Shown here piece by piece: positions 9,601-18,167 of a stretch of 64,000 bases of DNA. Source of the DNA: Aquiflexum sp. TKW24L (GTDB taxonomy: Bacteria; Bacteroidota; Bacteroidia; Cytophagales; Cyclobacteriaceae). Both the position numbers and the translations under genes were made by a program. Location: NCBI RefSeq assembly GCF_023502205.1, contig NZ_JAMFLG010000006.1:123185-187184 (forward strand), given 5' to 3'. Each line of letters opens with the position of its first letter. The stretch's first letter is position 1. The notes under the pieces were generated by a model, which worked only from the letters and a program-made list of their open reading frames with translations, did no database searches and was not told where the DNA came from.

Positions 9601-11258
9601 ATGAAATTGCCGTTTTTTTATAACAGGACAATTCTGTTTTTGGAATCAAAGGATGTCAAAAGGGTAATCCTGTTTTTACCTTTTTTAATTATTCCCTTAT
9701 TGACTTTTGGAGAAGGATCGCGCAATTGGGGAACTGAAACCAATAGACAAAGCATGTTGTGGTATCCCGGCAATTCCGGTGCTGGTGGATTTGTTAACAG
9801 AGGTTTCATGCTTTTGCCTTCGACTGTTTCAGGATATAATGGAGGACACAGGCTATATGTATATGCAAAAGCAGGTGAAACTGTTTTCTGGGGATTTAGA
9901 AGAGTTGGATCAACAGGCAACATCAGGGTAAAATGGTTTTATGATGCCAATTCATCTGACTTTTTCCACTTGGAACTTCAGGGTCTTCAAGGGCACAAAT
10001 ATTCTCTCAAGATTATGATGCTAGTACTATAGGTGCAGCACAGGGAAGGCCCGAAAATGCAGCTGCTACACTGAATGGACCTCCTCAGATCACAGGAACA
10101 GGCTATCAGGGATATTTAATTGTAAACAATACGGGAGCGGCTAGGGCATTTTGGGTTGAGATTTCAAATCCCCCAAGCACCAACCACATCACAGCAGGTT
10201 TTAATATCAATTTTTGGGATGTTAGTGTAGCGTCCTCTTATACCGGAGGCTTTAATGAACACACGGGATGGGTTTATTCCAGGTTTTGGAACATTGCCAA
10301 TTCAAGGATTGATCCTGCAGGTACCACTTTAATACTTACCATGAGTACTCCAGATGAATATTCTTTCCACAATAATTTTGGATTTTATGTCCCTGTGGAC
10401 AATACCTTTACGGTAGCAGGAGATGATTATTTCGTCAAATACATCAATTTTGGAGGGTCAAGTAGAGGATGGACTAATTTTTTTGCAAATAAAGATGGTC
10501 CTAGAAACGACTTGACATTTGAGGAAAACAGGAAATCCAGGCCGGGAACCTCATCAAATTATCAGTATCCCTTATTTATCAATGATCCGGATCCCTCTAT
10601 ATGGAAATCGACAAGCCCACCTACAGTTACTCTTTTAATTGATTAGCAAGCCAAAACCTCACCTGAGTCTGGAGGCGATGCAACGGTTAATATAACCATT
10701 AGTTTGCCTGCAGTTGTGGACGTATTGATAGATTTCAATGGTAATTTAGCATATGATGAGGGGATTGACTTGATCATTTCACAACAATATGATGCTCCCG
10801 GTACCTATCAGATTTACTGGAATGGAGAGGATGCAAATGGGAATGTAGTACCCAAAGGCAGTGATGTTGAAGTGATAGCCACGGTAGTATTTTTTCCTGT
10901 CCATTTCCCGATTTTTGATTTGGAGCAAAGTCTCGGAATGAGAGTAACAAACATAAGACCTGGATCCATAGCCAATACCAAGATCTTTTGGGATGATTCA
11001 TTGATTCTCAGAACTGGTCTTACCCTGGATGACAGTCCTCAATCGCTCATGGTAAATACTACCGGAGTAATGGGCCCTGACCATATATGGTGGGCAACCG
11101 GAACTGTCCAAGAAAAAGACAAAGAAAAATTTATTCTCCAACGATCCAAAGACGGAAAGTCTTGGTCAGAAATCTCTGAAACAAAAGGAGAAGTATACTT
11201 GGTATATGTATATCATGAAGACAAAGTCTTGGTGAAAAAACTGATCAAAAGAGATTAA
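9601..11258 (+). pseudogene. decayed secreted T9SS-cargo protein (frameshift plus in-frame stop)
   Basis: The reading frame starts at ATG 9601 with a hydrophobic export signal after an atypical 20-residue lead (ILFLPFLIIPLLTFG). The frame is lost between about 9990 and 10010: coding continues in another frame from about 10011 (DYDASTIGAAQG) and runs to TAG 10644-10646. It resumes in the same frame without an ATG (QAKTSPESGGDATVNI) to TAA 11256. The last part (FILQRSKDGKSWSEIS) matches the module preceding the sorting tail in the three intact neighbours, but the gene ends without a proper tail. Two lesions plus loss of the tail argue for real decay rather than one sequencing error. Confidence 0.82.
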
Positions 11259-11901
11259 GGTTTTTATTAATGATTTAAAAAGACAACAATACACAATGTT
11301 CATCACGAAACTTCTGCCACGTACCAAACTAGCAGTCAAATTGAACCCAATCAAATATTCATTGATACCTGCCGAAAAAGGCATGGTAAAAGTGGTAACA
11401 CCAGATGTAGAAGCCAATGTTAATTGTTAGTTGATTCTTTTTAAATAGTCTGAGAATTTATAGATTAGGCAGAAATGCAGCTACAGGAGATTTTTAATGA
11501 CTCAGAAAAATAAGCTCAGGTAATTTTTACTGTATTTTAAGACAAAGAACTCAGTTGGATTTCGAAAGGAATTCCATCGGGTTTTTCATTTTAGGAAGCT
11601 ATGGGTGGTACTGATACTTTCTCATCCATTTATTATTTTATTTAATCCTAAAATGTCTAATAATGGTGTTTTTGGCTTTGAGGTTTGCATTTAGGAGAAA
11701 TTTACCTATTTTTAACCTAATTCTATTTAAACAAGTAATCACCCATCTATTTGTTTACTTTATTTCACTGAATCACCCTGAGTTCCATCTCTTTTTTAAG
11801 AATTATTTATATTAAAGTATGATTAAAAAATATGAAAATAAATATATAAGTATTCATCAAAGCATGCGTTTCACACTATACTTTATTCTATCTCCATTTC
11901 T
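11259..11901 (+). other. gene-free stretch holding remnants of the decayed cargo gene
   Basis: No intact gene of normal size is seen. At 11541-11610, in the same frame as the end of the pseudogene, the translation SWISKGIPSGFSF-stop-EAMGG resembles IPSGVFVVEVAWG, the end of the T9SS tail of the second intact neighbour. It is probably a mutated tail. A 44-codon open frame at 11296-11430 (starting MFITKLLPRTK) lies between and is of unknown meaning. The remaining sequence to 11901 is AT-rich, with no clear promoter consensus for the next gene. Confidence 0.55.
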
Positions 11902-13215
11902 GTGAAATCTTTTTATCCCCTTTTAATCTCCTTAATGCTTTTGGCTTCAGCACAAGTTAGCATAGGCCAAAGCTGTCCAGGATGTACTGGAACTATTAAA
12001 ACATATACAAGAGCAGATTCTGTTGAGGTTAATAGTGGGAACAATAATTTTAATAGGGATAGTTGGAGTCCAATAAATGTTCCTGGAGTTAATGATATTG
12101 CACGTTTTAGCACCGCGGGAAATTTCACTTGGAGGCCAAACAATGCGACCACGATAAAAGGAGTGGTGCTAGAAGGCAATGCAAACTTGCTTTTAGATCG
12201 TTCAAATGATGGAAATAATGCTGTATTTATTATACAAGGGAGCAGTGCTGCAGACAAAGGTTGTATAACAGTAAGATCCGGGTCAACTTTGACTTTAAGA
12301 TACATTTCCAACTTGAATAATGTCACCATTTGCGTAGAAGAAGGAGGTCGAATTGTTTTTGATGCCAGAGATGAGGATAGAAATGATTACCTGTTCAATG
12401 GGGTAGACATTAATCTTCAAGGTCCGGGGGCACAAATTGAATTTGGAGATGCAGATATAAATCTTGGCTTAGGAGGTGTTACTGTTACTGGATACACCGG
12501 AAGTGGATGTATCCTAAATCAAGACGGTTCCTACACCTTACCTTCTCCTGTACCGAATATTATTGCAGATCCATCTACTACAAATCTTGCTGCTTTTTGT
12601 AATTTTCTTACAGCAGGAGGTTTCTCGCCATTACCCGTAGAGTGGGTATACCTCAATGCGGATTTTAATAACAAAGAAAGGACTGGTATCATTAAATGGG
12701 CCACTGCAAAAGAATGGGAGAATTCACACTTTGAAATCGAAAGGTCTGTAAGAGGCTTGGATGAGTTTACTGTGATAGGCCGAGTTCAGGGAATGGGTTG
12801 GAAAGATTCTATCACGGAATATACTTTCTTTGATAAGAATCTTCCTTTGACAGGAGGGAATATCTTATACAGGTTGAAGCAAGTTGATTTTAATGGTATA
12901 CATAGCTATAGCAAGGTAACCTCCATAAAAGTTGCCAATATACCATATACCAAGGGAGTCTGGAGAGCTTATCCAAATCCTTATGCTGGAGAAATATTCA
13001 ACCTGGAATTGATAGATGAAAGGGAATATTTTGGAGAAGACCTAAGGGTTAGACTTATCTCACCTTCTTCAAACAACAAAGTTATCACGGGAACTAATCT
13101 CCGTCTGATTTCAGGATCGATTTTGGAAGAACTGCGAAAGGCAACAAAAGGAATATTTGTTCTTGAGATATCTTGGGGACAGAAGGTTGAGTTTATAAAA
13201 ATCATGAAACAGTGA
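11902..13215 (+). CDS. secreted protein with T9SS type A C-terminal sorting domain (1 of 3)
   Basis: A 437-aa extracellular protein of unknown function. A signal peptide (about 1-22, ending near SIGQ) is followed by SCPGC. Residues 30-235 are Gly/Asn-rich and repetitive, suggestive of a beta-helix. From L244 (LPVEW) a shared module leads into the sorting tail, with Y357-P-N-P and a final WGQKVEFIKIMKQ, the usual signature for export through the type IX system and anchoring at the surface. The start is GTG 11902; no in-frame ATG precedes the signal peptide. The module and tail are closely related to those of the next two genes. Confidence 0.85.
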   Translation: MKSFYPLLISLMLLASAQVSIGQSCPGCTGTIKTYTRADSVEVNSGNNNFNRDSWSPINVPGVNDIARFSTAGNFTWRPNNATTIKGVVLEGNANLLLDRSNDGNNAVFIIQGSSAADKGCITVRSGSTLTLRYISNLNNVTICVEEGGRIVFDARDEDRNDYLFNGVDINLQGPGAQIEFGDADINLGLGGVTVTGYTGSGCILNQDGSYTLPSPVPNIIADPSTTNLAAFCNFLTAGGFSPLPVEWVYLNADFNNKERTGIIKWATAKEWENSHFEIERSVRGLDEFTVIGRVQGMGWKDSITEYTFFDKNLPLTGGNILYRLKQVDFNGIHSYSKVTSIKVANIPYTKGVWRAYPNPYAGEIFNLELIDEREYFGEDLRVRLISPSSNNKVITGTNLRLISGSILEELRKATKGIFVLEISWGQKVEFIKIMKQ

Positions 13216-13223
13216 TGCTGATT

Positions 13224-13242
13224 GCCTGCCTGCCGTAGGCAG
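13224..13242. repeat. small inverted repeat, interspersed element type
   Basis: GCCTGCCTGCCGTAGGCAG contains CTGCC (13230-13234) and GGCAG (13238-13242) around GTA. From memory, this GC-rich motif is scattered in intergenic regions of many Bacteroidota genomes. It stands out from its AT-rich surroundings. No second copy was seen in this window. Confidence 0.5.
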
Positions 13243-13698
13243 AGAAGACAGAAGTTGGAAGCCGAGTGATATTTGAGGTTTTCAAAATCTCGAAGATTTG
13301 GAAAGGAGGAAGGATAATAGATGAATCAGTGTTTCGTTTTTTCAAACCGCGAAGGTCTATAACAAAAAATGTCAAGCTAAATCAAGATTTGACATGAACC
13401 ATCTCTTAATTGTGTGAATAGTCAGAATTTTTTTTCAGTTTAAGTAGTTTATGTTCCTGTCAGATTTTTTATTTTTTTATTGGCTTCCAAATTATCAGAA
13501 GAAATAGAAATGTCAACAGGGGGTTTTTAAACCTATTTTTTATATAAATACCTTAAAATCAGTAGTATATGATTGAAAATTTTTAGATAGATCTAACACT
13601 ATCTTGATTTAAGTCTATTTTTTACTTGTACATGTAATTTTATAAATAAATAAAAAAGCATTTCAAATATAAAAAAATGCAAAAAAATTGATTTTTAA

Positions 13699-13729
13699 TT
13701 TGTATATTAAATACAAATAAGTATATTTG
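13699..13729 (+). promoter_or_regulatory. consensus Bacteroidota promoter for second T9SS cargo gene
   Basis: TTTG (13699-13702), exactly 19 bp, then TATATTTG (13722-13729): a perfect match to TTTG-N19-TAnnTTTG. The distance from the -7 element to the ATG at 13766 is 36 bp. It also shows that a TTG start at 13727 would lie inside the promoter, so the ATG is preferred. Confidence 0.75.
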
Positions 13730-13765
13730 AAACACAAAATAGACTCTACAAAAATCAATCACCCA

Positions 13766-15457
13766 ATGAGATTTTTAAAAACAGTATTTTTCGCCCTTTT
13801 CCTTATGCTTAGCTACAGTAGCTTTGCGCAAGATGCTAACAAGCCGGATTTAAGAGATGGTTCATGTACCATTTGTAAAGGAAATGCACAAAACTATTCA
13901 ATATTAAATGTGTATTTCAGTGACGCGTTGGGAAATCCCAATAATATCTGTGAAGGTGATGGACCATATTTTATTTCCTTATTGTATACCTCGAATTCAA
14001 AAAGTGATATCCATAACTTTAGGATAATTGCTGATATTTTAAAGAAAGACAGAAATAATCCGAATGGCGATCCTTTAGATTCTTTTTATATCAATGAGTA
14101 TGTGGGCTCAATTAACCCTTGTAACACCGGATCATGTATAATTACCATACCGATTCCAGATATTGGCATTAAGTGTCAAAATGAATTTTATGAATTGTCA
14201 CAGCCTCTAGTTTCGTGGACTACTAGTGCTGCAAAAGATCTGGAGGATGAATACAGCTGTCAGAGTTATCCCGCAGCTCAATGTTTAAATAATAAGAATT
14301 CTATCCCAATTGAAGTCGGAATATTGTCCTATACTTTTAATCCTATATATGAGTGTTTTGAAGGTGATTTAGAACAAACCAACGTCTCTTTTATTATAAC
14401 CTCTCTTTTTGGAGGGAGTCCTACTCAGGATTACAATGCAACCTGGAATTTCACTTTTTCAGATAGTTCCTCATTGAGTTCAACAAATTTTAATCCAACA
14501 GTTTGGAACAGGGCGGTTGGCAGTAGTTTTATTGCTACTTTGACGATAAGTCAGGGGGTATTGGTTGGAGCTCCAGTTAGCATCACTGTTTTGGTTCCAG
14601 ATGCCTTGTCTACTGAGGATGTCATTTTAAGTCAAAGAGTGGTTGAATCTTCAATGGATGCAACCACAAATGAAGACCTTGCCTCTGGACTGATAGAAAT
14701 AGAATTTGTAGAAGGTGATTATTTTTACTTTTGGACTTCTTTGGAAGACCCTGCCTTTTATTCAGAAGAGGCTACCATCGATTCATTGGTGGGCGGAGCA
14801 ACCTATAAATTGACCACCATTGATAATGATACCGGGACATGTAGGGTTGATTTGTTTCTTTTAAATGCAAAAATATTACCTGTAGAGATATCAGGACTCA
14901 ATGCTCAATTTATAAATCAGTCCAGAACGGCCAAAATTACCTGGGCTACTTTTAAGGAATGGGAAAACAGTCATTTCGAAATTGAGAGATCGGTAGATGG
15001 CGTTAATAACTTTACCCTGGTCGGTGAAGTTCATGGAATGGGGTGGAAAGATACCGTAACCGAATATAGCTTCGTGGATAAAGATCTTCCTTTGACAGGT
15101 GGTAACATCTTATACAGGTTGAAGCAAGTTGATTTTAATGGAAAACATACTTACAGCAAAGTGATTTCAGTTAAAGTAGCCAATATCCAGTATACCAAAG
15201 GAGTTTGGAGAGCCTATCCCAATCCAACAAACGGGGAACAATTGAAAATCAACTTATTGGAAAAATCCCAATACCAGCAGGAGTTGATCACCTTTAGGAT
15301 TATCCATCCGAGCTTTGTCATCAACCCGATCACTGTCGAATCTGAATATGCCATGAATGAGTATTTAGCCAAGTTGCTTCCTTCCATACCTTCAGGGGTT
15401 TTTGTAGTCGAGGTGGCTTGGGGCCAAAAAGTGGAGCATATCAAAGTGATGAAATAG
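13766..15457 (+). CDS. secreted protein with T9SS type A C-terminal sorting domain (2 of 3)
   Basis: A 563-aa extracellular protein of unknown function. From ATG 13766 it has a clear signal peptide (MRFLKTVFFALFLMLSYSSF, then AQ). The N-terminal part includes SCTICKGN and several cysteine pairs, and the middle looks like beta-sandwich or adhesin-like repeats. The shared module begins at L371 (LPVEI) and the sorting tail carries Y484-P-N-P and ends WGQKVEHIKVMK. The frame stays open upstream to a TTG at 13727, but that codon belongs to the -7 promoter element. Cargo differs from its neighbours while the tail is nearly the same. Confidence 0.87.
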   Translation: MRFLKTVFFALFLMLSYSSFAQDANKPDLRDGSCTICKGNAQNYSILNVYFSDALGNPNNICEGDGPYFISLLYTSNSKSDIHNFRIIADILKKDRNNPNGDPLDSFYINEYVGSINPCNTGSCIITIPIPDIGIKCQNEFYELSQPLVSWTTSAAKDLEDEYSCQSYPAAQCLNNKNSIPIEVGILSYTFNPIYECFEGDLEQTNVSFIITSLFGGSPTQDYNATWNFTFSDSSSLSSTNFNPTVWNRAVGSSFIATLTISQGVLVGAPVSITVLVPDALSTEDVILSQRVVESSMDATTNEDLASGLIEIEFVEGDYFYFWTSLEDPAFYSEEATIDSLVGGATYKLTTIDNDTGTCRVDLFLLNAKILPVEISGLNAQFINQSRTAKITWATFKEWENSHFEIERSVDGVNNFTLVGEVHGMGWKDTVTEYSFVDKDLPLTGGNILYRLKQVDFNGKHTYSKVISVKVANIQYTKGVWRAYPNPTNGEQLKINLLEKSQYQQELITFRIIHPSFVINPITVESEYAMNEYLAKLLPSIPSGVFVVEVAWGQKVEHIKVMK

Positions 15458-15612
15458 CAGATCGGCCAAAAAAATATTAAAATTTCTTTAAATAATAGGA
15501 ATAGGTAGTCTCCAAATGGGGTTACCTATTTTTTTTTCTACCTGAAATGGGTATTTATTGCTTTTTACTAAAATAATCAAGTGTAATTTTTAGATAATAA
15601 AAGGCATAAATG

Positions 15613-15620
15613 TATATTTG
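15613..15620 (+). promoter_or_regulatory. -7 promoter element of third T9SS cargo gene
   Basis: TATATTTG, identical to the -7 element of the preceding cargo gene, lies 34 bp before the ATG at 15655. The matching -33 position holds only a weak TTTTTAG (15587-15593). The similar placement suggests common regulation. Confidence 0.5.
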
Positions 15621-15654
15621 AAAATCCAATTAAGCTGGTTCTAGTCATATTTTT

Positions 15655-17220
15655 ATGAAAAGACTTTTTCAAATATGCATTTTAATGTTTTTGCTCATAT
15701 CAGCAACCGGGAATTCCTATGGGCAGGTTATTTATACTACTAGTGGATTATGTGCGCCTAATCAGACGAATTACTTTAGTACTCCACTTTGCTGGATAAA
15801 AACTGGTGATGGATGTTCAACAGCTGAAGTTCCACCTGTTTCTGGTACTTTAGCATGTCCAATCAATGTAGTAATCAATCACCAAGTTAATTTACCAACC
15901 CTTTTTAATTTAGGCACGAGAGTCAATCTGAGAGTGAATGCTGGAGGGCAATTTAACATTCCAGGTAATTTGGTTATACCACAAGAGGCAGTCTCAGGTG
16001 TTGTTATTGATGGTGGACAAATAAATGTCAATGGTTCTGTTCTAGTTAATCTAGGAACAACGACGAATAATACGATCATTAATATTCAAACGATTAATTC
16101 TGGAATATTTAATGTTAATACTGCCTTAGATTTGCGGAACAATACCTTGGTACAGATATCTGGGGATGACACTGGAGAGATGATAGTTGGAACTATTGAT
16201 CTTGGACAAAGGGCGATAATTAATGTTCTTGCTGGCGGAAGATTAATTTCAAATGGTGATACTGAATATGCCGGAAATAATTCAGAAATTAATGTTTGGG
16301 GTTATTTTAATACTGGATCACTAACTGTTAGTGGAGGCCAAGGGAAGCAATTGAATGTCTATGGGGATGGAGATGTAATGATTGAAGGAGATCTAACAAT
16401 TGCTGGGACAAGTCAAATTACCTTTGGGGGCGATAGTAATGTTTACATTGAAGGAGATGTCATTATCAATGGCTCAGGTGATAAATTAATTATAGAAGAA
16501 AATGCAAAAGTTGTAGTTTGTGGAGAAAACACCGAAACAAATCCTCCCCCGGGGACTGTTAAAAAGGATGGTTTGAATGAGTGTCCCGACCCAAATAATT
16601 GTCCTTCAGGAGGATATTATGTCAGTTGTAAAATTCTCCCCGTAGATTACCTCTATATCGAATCAGTTTATTCCAAGGTATCGAATACCAATATACTTTC
16701 TTGGGCGACTGCCAAAGAATGGGAAAATAGTGGGTTTGAAATTGAAAGGTCTATAGGGACTGCTACGGACTTTGAAAAAATAGGAGAAGTGTCCGGAATG
16801 GGGTGGAAAGAAACAATTACGGAATATGAATATGTAGATGCTCAACTGCCATTGACGGGAGGAAATATTTACTATCGGTTAAAGCAAATTGATTTCGATG
16901 GTACTTATGAATTAAGTAAAGTGGTGTCCGTCCGGATTCCGGGTGTTCAATTTACCCAAGGTGTATGGAGGGCCTATCCAAACCCAACAGATAGCGAACA
17001 ACTCAGGGTAAGCTTGCTTGACAGGTCACAGTATAACGATGAGAACATTACTTTCAAAATCATCCACCCCACAGCAATCACCAAAGCAGTATCAGTAAGC
17101 TCGGAAAATGAAATGAATGAAGCCATCGCCAAGATGATCGGAAGTGTTCCAAAGGGTGTATTCGTGATTGAAGTCGCTTGGGGACAAAAAGTAGAGCATA
17201 TCAAGGTTCTTAAAAAGTAA
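15655..17220 (+). CDS. secreted beta-helix-like protein with T9SS type A sorting domain (3 of 3)
   Basis: A 521-aa extracellular protein of unknown function. Signal peptide at about 1-24 (ending NSYGQ). Residues 45-290 are built of short Gly/Asn/Val repeats of the type INVNGSVLV, as in right-handed beta-helix or polysaccharide-binding surface proteins. A Cys/Pro-rich hinge (about 295-325) leads to the shared module from L328 (LPVDYL) and the sorting tail with Y441-P-N-P, ending WGQKVEHIKVLKK. A strong terminator lies downstream, closing the cargo cluster. No catalytic motif was found. Confidence 0.87.
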   Translation: MKRLFQICILMFLLISATGNSYGQVIYTTSGLCAPNQTNYFSTPLCWIKTGDGCSTAEVPPVSGTLACPINVVINHQVNLPTLFNLGTRVNLRVNAGGQFNIPGNLVIPQEAVSGVVIDGGQINVNGSVLVNLGTTTNNTIINIQTINSGIFNVNTALDLRNNTLVQISGDDTGEMIVGTIDLGQRAIINVLAGGRLISNGDTEYAGNNSEINVWGYFNTGSLTVSGGQGKQLNVYGDGDVMIEGDLTIAGTSQITFGGDSNVYIEGDVIINGSGDKLIIEENAKVVVCGENTETNPPPGTVKKDGLNECPDPNNCPSGGYYVSCKILPVDYLYIESVYSKVSNTNILSWATAKEWENSGFEIERSIGTATDFEKIGEVSGMGWKETITEYEYVDAQLPLTGGNIYYRLKQIDFDGTYELSKVVSVRIPGVQFTQGVWRAYPNPTDSEQLRVSLLDRSQYNDENITFKIIHPTAITKAVSVSSENEMNEAIAKMIGSVPKGVFVIEVAWGQKVEHIKVLKK

Positions 17221-17417
17221 TTTGATTATCCGCTTTCATCGCAACAAACTAATTTCGAATTGATTTTGCTGCGGATAATCGACCACAGACGATTGTCGAC
17301 TGTCCACAGCCACATCAATTGGACTCCTTACCTTTTTTCATTTGGGTAAGGGCAAGAAAAAGAATATACTTAAAAGCATAGATATAAATTTAGATTTACA
17401 AAAATACTTGGAACAAA

Positions 17418-17452
17418 GCCTCTAAAAGTCCTCCACTTTTAGAGGCTTTTTT
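17418..17452 (+). terminator. strong intrinsic terminator after T9SS cargo cluster
   Basis: Perfect 11-bp stem GCCTCTAAAAG (17418-17428) / CTTTTAGAGGC (17436-17446), a 7-nt loop, and T6 (17447-17452). Confidence 0.88.
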
Positions 17453-17524
17453 CTTGGAGTAGGTTAATCTGATGTTGAAATTATTTAATTGACAATCATA
17501 TTCATCTAAAACCGGCTTCCTGAA

Positions 17525-17645
17525 TAATATCCATTAATATCCAATATCCATCAAGATCCAATATCCAGTATCAATAAATATCCAATATCAATAAATATCC
17601 AATATCCATCAATATCCAGAATATCCAGTATCAATGAATATCATT
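17525..17645. repeat. imperfect AATATCCA direct repeats
   Basis: About a dozen degenerate units of AATATCCA / AATATCAAT run through this 120-bp stretch. A shorter relative occurs at 42227-42292. It has no coding potential, and the unit length is not constant, unlike CRISPR or simple VNTR arrays. Confidence 0.7.
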
Positions 17646-17677
17646 CTATTTTTATTGACTAGTCCTATATATGAAAT

Positions 17678-18100
17678 TCACCTTTTCTCCTCATACCAGG
17701 TCTTATGAACGATTTTCCATTTTCCGTCCTTTTTGATCAGCGTTAAGAAATCAAAGTAATAGATCCCGGGCCAGAAAAGTTCGGTTTTCGCCAAGGCTGT
17801 ATTTCCCTTCAGTTCAATCTCCAAGAGGGTGTTTTTATATGTTGAAGGGTCTCTTTTTTCTCCCTTTGCCGTTCCGTTTGCCCAATCCTCAAAGGAAGTT
17901 ATTGTGAAATTCTCTCCCCGGTATCCAATCAACCTCGCTTCAGGGATGAATGCCTGTTCTAATTTTCCTTTATCCCTTTCCATCATGCCATCAAAATAAA
18001 GTTGGACAGTAGCAGCGATGGCCTCTTTTTCTTCTTTTTCAGATTGGCAAAAACTGGTTATAGGAAGTAGGATAAGCCATGTTGCAAAAAGGAATTTCAT
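17678..18100 (-). CDS. exported NTF2-like (nuclear transport factor 2 family) protein
   Basis: A 140-aa protein with an N-terminal signal peptide (cleaved near SFCQ) and the cone-shaped NTF2/DUF4440-like fold pattern: a helical start (AATVQLYFDGMMERD), a strand region with EARL, and a final strand pair (GKWKIVHKTWY). Members of this family bind small ligands or act as uncharacterised hydrolases or isomerases. It is probably periplasmic. No catalytic residues can be assigned. It lies downstream of serS, separated by a palindrome, so it may be transcribed on its own. Confidence 0.75.
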   Translation of the reverse strand: MKFLFATWLILLPITSFCQSEKEEKEAIAATVQLYFDGMMERDKGKLEQAFIPEARLIGYRGENFTITSFEDWANGTAKGEKRDPSTYKNTLLEIELKGNTALAKTELFWPGIYYFDFLTLIKKDGKWKIVHKTWYEEKR

Positions 18101-18123
18101 GGGAATGGGATTTTGAGGGATAA

Positions 18124-18156
18124 ATCTTTTCCAAAGTTTTAAACTTTGGAAAAGAT
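18124..18156 (-). terminator. 33-bp near-perfect palindrome after serS
   Basis: ATCTTTTCCAAAGTTT (18124-18139) and AAACTTTGGAAAAGAT (18141-18156) surround one base. It lies 11 bp past the serS stop on the minus strand and can fold into a 16-bp hairpin, so a terminator or processing role is likely. The run of T residues is poor. Confidence 0.55.
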
Positions 18157-18167
18157 GAATTTAGTAA

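Larger units (their letters stand above)
13216..13765 (+). other. gene-free spacer with an interspersed-repeat fragment
   Basis: About 550 bp of AT-rich sequence without a supported gene. It contains the inverted repeat at 13230-13242, and its right end carries the promoter of the following cargo gene. A stretch near 13280-13310 (AAAATCTCGAAGATTTGG) also looks repeat-like. Nothing else was recognised. Confidence 0.6.
17221..17677. other. gene-free stretch with inverted repeat, terminator and AT-rich repeats
   Basis: No gene seen. GATTATCCGC (17224-17233) is repeated inverted as GCGGATAATC (17271-17280), a possible 57-bp structured element just after the third cargo gene. A short GACTGTCCACAG-rich stretch (17281-17320), the terminator at 17418-17452 and the AATATCCA repeats at 17525-17645 follow. 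Confidence 0.6.

Noticed and set aside
13727..13765. Longer N-terminus of the second T9SS cargo protein from TTG 13727
   Set aside because: The TTG is the end of a consensus -7 promoter element, and ATG 13766 begins a textbook signal peptide.
17525..17645. CRISPR array
   Set aside because: Units are short, irregular and without distinct spacers, and no cas genes are near.
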